Shown here one piece after another: positions 32,845 to 38,932 of a stretch of DNA of 38,932 nucleotides. Every line of letters begins with the position of its first letter. Position 1 is the first letter of the stretch. The translations under genes were made by a program, and so were the position numbers. Source of the DNA: Bacteroidia bacterium (lineage in GTDB: Bacteria; Bacteroidota; Bacteroidia; NS11-12g; UBA9320); assembly GCA_028247315.1 (NCBI GenBank), contig JAOKFZ010000017.1, forward strand, positions 1 to 38,932, in the 5' to 3' direction. Below the pieces are notes generated by a model. That model was not told the origin of the DNA. It searched no databases and worked only from the letters and a program-made list of their open reading frames with translations.

Positions 32845-34626
32845 CTATTTCCATCGTCTACGTCTATACCACGCGTTAAATAAACCAAATAGAACTACGC
32901 TTAATATAGGCACAATCATGTTGACCGATTGCCAAAAAAGTCGTTCACTTTTTACCTTATCTTTATTCAGAAGTCTCAGAATAATTTCCTTGCTTCTTAC
33001 TTCAATCAGGTTAGTCTCGTCACATAAATAATCGACACAATTCAAAAAGAACTTCTTATTGGCAAATTCTATTGGTGTACCAAATTGTTTGGATCCAAAT
33101 CTATCATACCCCAACGGATAAACCTGGCCTCCTTTAGTTACTTGATTTCGAATCAAATCTCCATCACCTATCACAATGATAGCATTGTTTTTCACCCCCT
33201 CTTTGTAAGGCATATCAAACGCACGCTTCACTCCCTCTCTGTATCTAAATGGACTGGTAAATTCTCCGTCTACAAGAATTGCCGCAATATTATTACCCTT
33301 AGAAAAGTTGGCTTTGTTCACCTTTCTGTCAAGATCACGCAAAGAAATAAATACCGGATTTGCGGCTATTCTAGAGTTAATAGAAGAGCGTAATAAAACC
33401 GTTTTATTGAGTGATAATTTAGCAGTAGTGTCTAGCGTACTAACATATCTTCCCCATACATTTTCAAGATTTTTACTTACAGGATTATCATCTACAGAAC
33501 TGAAAAGCGGATAATACATCCACGGATAAAAATCTGGTCTGTTCGTTTGCTGATTTATCGCTGGAATGCCGTGACACTGTATATCTTGAACTAATGTATT
33601 CTGCACCTTTACGCCGTAGTGGAACAATAAATCTTCTAAATTATGCTTGTGGTTGCTCGTAGATACCTCACCATATTTGGCTACAGAATCTGTTTCGGCC
33701 ACAAGATTTTCAACTAGAAAAATCACCTTTCCCCCGTTCATTATGTACTGATCTAGGACAAATTTCTCTGGTTCTGTAAACGCTATTGTAGGTTTTGCTA
33801 CGATGATGCCACTATACTCTTGAAGTCTCTTTACCAGGCCCTCTACCAAGACACTAAAAACTGGTTTGCCTGGGTTTGCTACTACATCCTTGGCAAATAT
33901 CTTGTAGCAATTACTATCCGATAGGTTTAGGTTAATTCTTTCTATCTCATAAAACTCGCCAAGGGTAGCTGCAATATCTGCCGTTTCTATATCTGTTAAC
34001 TCACCGTGCCCAGCGGTGAAAGCAAGCTTCAATTCTCTGCCAGCCAAACCTTTACGCAAAGCTGTTCCTATCTCATACTCCAATAGTTCTATTGAGCTGT
34101 TTATCTCTACCTCAAGCGGTTTACCAAACTCCCTTTTTAATAAGTTAAGTGGGTATTCGGCACCTTTATAGTAAACTACTCCTGCAGGTATAATAAACTT
34201 ATCTGTTGGAGTTTCATCCGGTTTGGCTTCTGGTCGTTCTATTTTTAGCCCTTTGGCATATAACTCTTGTAATATGGCTTCCTTCTCTTTAAGTTCTTTA
34301 CCATCGAGTACATCTTCAAACTTAAATTTAATTTTTCCACCAGAAGCATATTTGAACTCATTGAGCATATCCCGACTGGCCGATTGCAGACGTTTATATT
34401 CCAGCGGCAACTCTCCATCTAAAAATAGGGTGATATATGCTTCATCATCCAGTTTATTTATCAAGCTTTTTGTTGACTGCGATAGTGTAAATCGTTTTTC
34501 TTTGGTAAGGTCGAATCGCTGATAAAACTGAGACGCAAGCACATTAAGCACCATAATGGCCGCACCTAATAATACCGCTCTCTTGAGTATGGTCTTATGG
34601 GCGAATAGGCTTTTGTGTCTTACCAT
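32845..34626 (-). CDS. gldG: GldG, gliding motility ABC transporter auxiliary protein
   Basis: The 593-residue protein shows the GldG architecture: an N-terminal membrane segment (about 15-32), a large periplasmic ABC_transp_aux domain (about 40-450; FDLTKEKRFTLSQSTKSLI, LKLAFTAGHGELTD, KVIFLVENL), and a C-terminal membrane anchor (about 565-588) followed by RRRRW. GldG works with GldA (ATPase) and GldF (permease) in Bacteroidota; the complex is needed for gliding in Flavobacterium johnsoniae, although its substrate is unknown. It overlaps gldF by seven bases and abuts the pagL-like gene. Confidence 0.93.
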   Translation of the reverse strand: MVRHKSLFAHKTILKRAVLLGAAIMVLNVLASQFYQRFDLTKEKRFTLSQSTKSLINKLDDEAYITLFLDGELPLEYKRLQSASRDMLNEFKYASGGKIKFKFEDVLDGKELKEKEAILQELYAKGLKIERPEAKPDETPTDKFIIPAGVVYYKGAEYPLNLLKREFGKPLEVEINSSIELLEYEIGTALRKGLAGRELKLAFTAGHGELTDIETADIAATLGEFYEIERINLNLSDSNCYKIFAKDVVANPGKPVFSVLVEGLVKRLQEYSGIIVAKPTIAFTEPEKFVLDQYIMNGGKVIFLVENLVAETDSVAKYGEVSTSNHKHNLEDLLFHYGVKVQNTLVQDIQCHGIPAINQQTNRPDFYPWMYYPLFSSVDDNPVSKNLENVWGRYVSTLDTTAKLSLNKTVLLRSSINSRIAANPVFISLRDLDRKVNKANFSKGNNIAAILVDGEFTSPFRYREGVKRAFDMPYKEGVKNNAIIVIGDGDLIRNQVTKGGQVYPLGYDRFGSKQFGTPIEFANKKFFLNCVDYLCDETNLIEVRSKEIILRLLNKDKVKSERLFWQSVNMIVPILSVVLFGLFNAWYRRRRWK

Positions 34627-35348
34627 TTTCTGCTACCTAAAACAATGTACGTTAAACCTAAAAAAATGCTCACTAGCGAACCAAAGTACATCAAGTCTCT
34701 CGTATCGACTACTCCTCTACTAATGGAGTCATAGTGCAACTGAATACCAAGTGACTGTACCATGCTATCCCATGACCCAAATAATGATAAACTGCTAAGT
34801 TGCTGAAAGCCAACATATATAAAAAAGCATAAGAACATGCTCAGTATAAATGCGACGATCTGATTTGGAGTAACTGATGAAGCAAAAATACCTATGGCAC
34901 AATATGAAGCACCCAATAGGACTAACCCTATATAGGAACCCCAAGTAGCACCCACGTCTATATTGCCTTTGGGCAAGCCAAGTTGATATACTGAATAAAA
35001 GTAAAGTAGCGTAGGCAATATGGCAAAAACCACCAAAACCGTTGACGCTAAAAACTTTCCCATTATTATCTGAAAATCTGTAATCGGCTTCGTGCTCAAT
35101 ATTTCAAATGTTCCTTGCTTTATCTCTTCAGAGAAAGATCGCATGGTAATTGCAGAAATCAAAAATATAAAGATCCATGGTGCGATAAAAAACAATATAT
35201 CCAAATTGGAATGTCCTTGAGAAAGGACATTACCATCTGCAAACACCCAAGTAAATAGCCCGTTTATCAACAGGAATACGATAATAACTACATACGCTAT
35301 TAACGAACTCAAGAAACTCCTTATCTCTTTTTTAAAGATACTATACAT
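34620..35348 (-). CDS. gldF: GldF, ABC transporter permease of gliding motility
   Basis: The 242-residue protein has about six membrane segments (near 15-38, 52-72, 98-120, 135-158, 165-188 and 215-238), starting MYSIFKKEIRSFLSSL and containing ITMRSFSEEIKQGTFEILSTKPITDFQIIMGKFL, a typical ABC-2 permease coupling region. It is the permease partner of GldA and GldG. It overlaps gldA by eight bases upstream and gldG by seven bases downstream, so translation of the three subunits is likely coupled. Confidence 0.93.
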   Translation of the reverse strand: MYSIFKKEIRSFLSSLIAYVVIIVFLLINGLFTWVFADGNVLSQGHSNLDILFFIAPWIFIFLISAITMRSFSEEIKQGTFEILSTKPITDFQIIMGKFLASTVLVVFAILPTLLYFYSVYQLGLPKGNIDVGATWGSYIGLVLLGASYCAIGIFASSVTPNQIVAFILSMFLCFFIYVGFQQLSSLSLFGSWDSMVQSLGIQLHYDSISRGVVDTRDLMYFGSLVSIFLGLTYIVLGSRKW

Positions 35349-36255
35349 TTTTTGTCAACTGCTGAAATACAGACTCTAGTGTCTCTTCTTTCTCTCTTTG
35401 TTCTATAATAACAGTCTCTGCAACTACTGCAAACTGGAACAATACTGAAGCTAAGTCTGTATCTAAACCTCCAGTAACAGTAAATCCATTATTCTCTTCT
35501 TGAACGACTTTTTCTATGCCTATACACTTTCCCAAGTCATGTTTATTGATGGCATCTCTGAATCGTATTAACACTTCTTTTCGACCAACAGACATTTCTT
35601 TTTTAATATTAACAACGCTATCGTCTGCTACGATATGCCCCTTGTTAATAATAACTACTCTGCTGCACATAGCTTCTACCTCTTGCATAATATGTGTGGA
35701 GAGCAAGATGGTTTTGTCTTTGCTAAGACTAGCAATTAGTCGCCTTATCTCTCCCATTTGATTGGGGTCTAAGCCATTGGTAGGCTCATCTAATATTAGT
35801 ACATCAGGATCATTGAGCAATGCTTGGGCCAAGCCTACCCGCTGTCTATACCCTTTTGATAACTGTCCTATTTTTTTTGTACGCTCTAAGGTCAATCCCG
35901 TCTTTTGTATAACACGCTCTATCTCTTCCTTTGCATTTTTCAATTGGTATATATCTGCATTAAATTGTAGGTACTCCACAACATACATATCGTCATACAA
36001 CGGATTTAATTCTGGCAAATAGCCGATTTTGCGTTTTACCCTTAATGGATCTTTAGTAACATCGATACCTGTCACCTTAGCGGTTCCGCTGGTCTGCGGT
36101 ATATAGCCACTCAATATTTTCATTGTGGTGCTCTTACCTGCACCGTTCGGACCCAAAAAGCCGACCACTTCACCAGCCTCTATGCTAAATGAAATATTGT
36201 CTATGGCTTTTTGATCGCCATACACCTTGGTAAGATTATTGATTTCTATCGACAT
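35341..36255 (-). CDS. gldA: GldA, ABC transporter ATP-binding protein of gliding motility
   Basis: The 304-residue ATPase contains Walker A GPNGAGKS (35-42), Q-loop region GYLPELNPL, ABC signature LSKGYRQ (132-138), Walker B VLILDEP (152-158) and the H-loop LSTHIMQEVE. It drives the GldAFG transporter. In F. johnsoniae gldA is not located beside gldFG; here the three are contiguous. A T9SS cargo gene ends only ten bases upstream, so it may share the transcript. Length and start (ATG 36255) are normal. Confidence 0.93.
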   Translation of the reverse strand: MSIEINNLTKVYGDQKAIDNISFSIEAGEVVGFLGPNGAGKSTTMKILSGYIPQTSGTAKVTGIDVTKDPLRVKRKIGYLPELNPLYDDMYVVEYLQFNADIYQLKNAKEEIERVIQKTGLTLERTKKIGQLSKGYRQRVGLAQALLNDPDVLILDEPTNGLDPNQMGEIRRLIASLSKDKTILLSTHIMQEVEAMCSRVVIINKGHIVADDSVVNIKKEMSVGRKEVLIRFRDAINKHDLGKCIGIEKVVQEENNGFTVTGGLDTDLASVLFQFAVVAETVIIEQREKEETLESVFQQLTKNV

Positions 36256-36265
36256 TCTCGTTTAC

Positions 36266-38932
36266 TTAACGCTTGATGATAACCTTAAAATATGCACTGT
36301 TATGTTTTGTGCTGAGTAATAATGTATATCGTCCAGTTGCAACACTGCCTACATCTATTGCAGATGAACCACTAAGGCTTTTTTCTAAAACAACGCGACC
36401 CTGATTGTCTATCAATTGTATAGTTCTTTGTATGTTAGTACCGTCTGTGGTAAGGTAGAGAACATTTGCCGCTGGGTTAGGATATACTGTATAGCTTAAG
36501 CCGTCCAATGCAAATGTACTCGCTGAGCTTAGTACCTCCATTTCGTCCATTCCTATACAACCGTTGGAGTCCGTTACTATAACCGAATAAGAACCTTTAT
36601 CTTTTACTTGGATACTTACGGTAGACTCACCTGTACTCCACTCGTAGGTGTCATACCCCGCTCCTGGGGTAAGTACCAGAGGATCTTGTGTTCTAAGTGA
36701 CGTATCTCTGCCAAGACTAATCGTTGGGCTTATGTATACAGCGACTTCGATACTGTCTACATAAACACACTCCTCTTGACTTTCTACTTCAAGGTAGTAT
36801 AAGCCGGGTCCTGTTACATTAAATGTTTGACCATCAGTGCCATTAAACCACGTATATGTTTTCATACCACTTGGGCCTCTTAGTTGTAGACTAATGTTAT
36901 CACAAGCTCCAGTATCATTTCCCAAAGAAAATGAGGGCAAAGCAAGGGTGAATAGCTGAACAGTATCATAACTTGGACAACCAAAAAGGTTGTATGCTTC
37001 TGCTACAATTGCACCTGCACTAGTAGCTATAAAATCAGACTTGTTCGTTGGCGTACCGTTCCACTTGTAGCCTGTTAACACACTATTCCCGAAGAATCTG
37101 ACTGATTCTCCTTCGCACACCGAAGAATCTCGACCCAAATCAAGTGGCGAGCTAGGATTTGTCAACACTTGGATATCGTCTTGAAACTCGCACCCAAAAC
37201 TATCTATTACCAGTAAGGTATGCACCTGAGATGCATTTGTAGTGAATGAATCAATACTTGAGACAACACCATTCCATTTATAAGACGCCATATCAGAAGG
37301 ACCCTTGAAGGTAATACTAAGATTGTCACATATGGACGTATCATTACCCAAAGAGAAAACCGGTAAGCTCTGTTGTAGCACTTCTAAGGTGTCATTATAT
37401 ACACAGCTATTTTGGTCAATGACACGCAACGTAAGTGTATCCGGTAAACTCTGAGTTCTATCAGAACCATTTGTTCTGCCCGTAGTACCATCCCATTCAT
37501 AAAAAATCATCCCACTTGGTCCATTAAGTGTTATGGTACTTCCTTTGCAAAAGAAGGTGTCGCTCAGGGGTGTTAGGATTCTTCTAGGGTTAACCCTTAC
37601 ATAAACCAAGGCACTATCTTCAATACATAATCCATCTGCTGATGATACCACTAACTTATATTCCGTACTTATGGTTGGAGAAACCGTTGGATTAGCAGAT
37701 GTGCTTGTATATCCGGTAGCTGTCCAATCATACTGATATCCAGAAAGACTTGCTCTGCCCAGGTTTGCTAAATCTCCATTACACATTGTAATCGTATCTG
37801 CACTCACTCTCGCTTCCAATTCACAGCAAAAAGTAGTATCAGAATTGAATACCGTTGTACGTATATAAGCGATAGTGCTGTTGTCAAATAGGGCATTCAC
37901 ATTCGATGTGAACGTATCCACATTAAAACTAAAATTACCGAAATCAAATGACTCTTCTCTAGTAATGCACGCGACCCTATTTTGCGTATTTAATTTAGTA
38001 AGATATAAATCAATAGAGTTTGTGTTGCCAAATGATTTACCGGAACTATACAAAGAATATCCCGAACCTAATCCTCCTGTTATTGCTGCACCTGCATCTC
38101 CGTCATTCATCGTACCTCCTACCGAAAGTGCTGATGGCACTCCATTCAAACTACTCACTTCAAAAACGAGAGACGTTGTGGTACCGGATGAGGATTGACT
38201 TACTGTAGCAACCATCCACCTATCACCGCCTATCGATTTTACATCTTCAACCTGATCATTCCCAATTATTCCAAAATAAATTGGATTTGTTGCTGCTAGA
38301 TTAGTATCCACGGCCACTAAAAAGCCTTCAGTAGTGCCATCCCCAGTTATGTCAACGTTGCCACCTACGGTATATCTATTTGCAGATTCTTGCACTATTG
38401 TCGATGCGTACTCCTTATTTATAGTACCAATATTCTTGCGACGCAGTACCGCACCTCCACTGTTTAGCATCAACATACTTATATCTTGGTCTCCAGCAGA
38501 CCCAATAGTTACAGAATCGTTCATTGTACTACCCACTACGACAATTCTACCCAGTTGGTCTTCTATAAGTGCAGTACCAACATCCTCACCTACATTTCCA
38601 TAATGATTTGCCCACACAAATGATCCGGAATTCGTCAGTCTAGCTACCAATACATTATACCCCATAGTATCTTGGTCTATAAAACCTGTAGCATAAATAT
38701 CTCCATTGATACTCTCTGTGATATCTGAGAACTGCTCAATACTATCGGTAAGTATAATTCTGGACCACTGTAAAACTCCAGCACTATTCACTTTAGTAAC
38801 GAATGCATCTCTAGACGAAGTGAGCCCTTCGGTATAACCACAGATAACCATTCCGTTGTCAGAAGTTGGCGCCATAGATGTTGCTACATCGTCATTTGAC
38901 CCACCATACGCAAAACTCCATACAGCGACACC
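36266..38932 (-). CDS. T9SS type A cargo with propeller-type repeats and Ig-like modules (5' end outside window)
   Basis: The frame is open from the TAA at 36266-36268 to the window edge; the first in-frame ATG (38875) is internal, because GVAVWSFAYGGSNDD before it already belongs to the repeat region. The visible ~888 residues contain SBBP/delta-60-like propeller repeats (about 1-300; VLQWSRIIL, FVWANHYGNVGEDVGTAL, VVGSTMNDS), about five or six Ig/PKD-like repeats (about 365-790; recurring LGNDTSICDN, GRDSSVCEGES, YKWNG, GLYYLEV), and a type A sorting domain (about 805-888; YTVYPNPAANVLYL...AYFKVIIKR). It should be secreted to the surface and may be an adhesin. Its stop lies ten bases from gldA. 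Confidence 0.88.
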   Translation of the reverse strand, partial: GVAVWSFAYGGSNDDVATSMAPTSDNGMVICGYTEGLTSSRDAFVTKVNSAGVLQWSRIILTDSIEQFSDITESINGDIYATGFIDQDTMGYNVLVARLTNSGSFVWANHYGNVGEDVGTALIEDQLGRIVVVGSTMNDSVTIGSAGDQDISMLMLNSGGAVLRRKNIGTINKEYASTIVQESANRYTVGGNVDITGDGTTEGFLVAVDTNLAATNPIYFGIIGNDQVEDVKSIGGDRWMVATVSQSSSGTTTSLVFEVSSLNGVPSALSVGGTMNDGDAGAAITGGLGSGYSLYSSGKSFGNTNSIDLYLTKLNTQNRVACITREESFDFGNFSFNVDTFTSNVNALFDNSTIAYIRTTVFNSDTTFCCELEARVSADTITMCNGDLANLGRASLSGYQYDWTATGYTSTSANPTVSPTISTEYKLVVSSADGLCIEDSALVYVRVNPRRILTPLSDTFFCKGSTITLNGPSGMIFYEWDGTTGRTNGSDRTQSLPDTLTLRVIDQNSCVYNDTLEVLQQSLPVFSLGNDTSICDNLSITFKGPSDMASYKWNGVVSSIDSFTTNASQVHTLLVIDSFGCEFQDDIQVLTNPSSPLDLGRDSSVCEGESVRFFGNSVLTGYKWNGTPTNKSDFIATSAGAIVAEAYNLFGCPSYDTVQLFTLALPSFSLGNDTGACDNISLQLRGPSGMKTYTWFNGTDGQTFNVTGPGLYYLEVESQEECVYVDSIEVAVYISPTISLGRDTSLRTQDPLVLTPGAGYDTYEWSTGESTVSIQVKDKGSYSVIVTDSNGCIGMDEMEVLSSASTFALDGLSYTVYPNPAANVLYLTTDGTNIQRTIQLIDNQGRVVLEKSLSGSSAIDVGSVATGRYTLLLSTKHNSAYFKVIIKR

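Noticed and set aside
36700-37600. Possible tandem DNA repeat or CRISPR-like array
   Set aside because: The repetition is at protein level (Ig-like modules of ~70-80 residues); the DNA units diverge and no short identical repeats with spacers are seen.

Overview
The window is typical chromosomal DNA of a Bacteroidota bacterium. The evidence is four type IX secretion (T9SS) cargo proteins with type A or type B sorting domains, a gldA-gldF-gldG gliding/T9SS-associated ABC transporter, a 14-blade reg_prop/Y_Y_Y sensor kinase paired with a LytTR regulator, a fused alpha/beta 2-oxoacid dehydrogenase E1, a DUF4271 protein, a PG_1098-type THUMP-like methyltransferase, and promoters carrying the Bacteroidota -7 box TAnnTTTG. 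I cannot name a genus. Genes are dense on both strands, no gap exceeds about 300 bases without a feature, and I see no IS element, phage, CRISPR array or origin.

Layout. 1-5.2 kb (+): the 3' end of a type B T9SS cargo gene, a TPR-like lipoprotein, the ComM/YifB AAA+ ATPase, an acyl-CoA thioesterase, a TonB-like protein closed by a terminator, and a small acidic T9SS cargo. 5.2-9.0 kb (+): LytTR response regulator overlapping its sensor kinase. 9.0-13.1 kb (-): feoB, feoA, and a fused E1 of the branched-chain or pyruvate type. 13.2-16.7 kb (+): PabA/TrpG glutaminase, CBS protein, a one-POTRA Omp85 protein and NAD kinase. 16.7-17.5 kb: dtd (-), tRNA-Val(UAC) and its terminator. 17.6-24.5 kb: AsmA-like protein (+), hemW (-), a TamA/BamA-like Omp85 protein (+), DUF4271 and uroporphyrinogen-III synthase (+). 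24.5-27.4 kb: methyltransferase (-), a 45-residue lipoprotein plus BrxC/YtxJ-like bacilliredoxin (+), OsmC (-), an unknown outer-membrane-type protein (+). 27.4-30.9 kb (+): large BNR-propeller T9SS cargo and a spermidine-synthase-like protein. 31.0-38.9 kb (-): a tight run of T9SS cargo (5' end outside the window), gldA, gldF, gldG, a PagL-like acyloxyacyl hydrolase and a GIN-domain lipoprotein.

Themes. Envelope and secretion functions dominate (T9SS cargo, Gld transporter, two Omp85 proteins, AsmA, PagL-like enzyme, lipoproteins), with an iron/heme group (FeoAB, HemW, uroporphyrinogen-III synthase) and a thiol/peroxide-related group (bacilliredoxin, OsmC). The most striking non-coding feature is that many start codons lie only 4-10 bases after a -7 box, which predicts leaderless or almost leaderless mRNAs. 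This also forces several starts to be moved downstream of the longest open frame. Convergent genes repeatedly overlap at their 3' ends. I found no clear defence island or obviously new multi-gene system. The best candidates for new biology are the extended gld operon, the lipoprotein/bacilliredoxin pair, and the minimal acidic T9SS cargo next to the two-component system.
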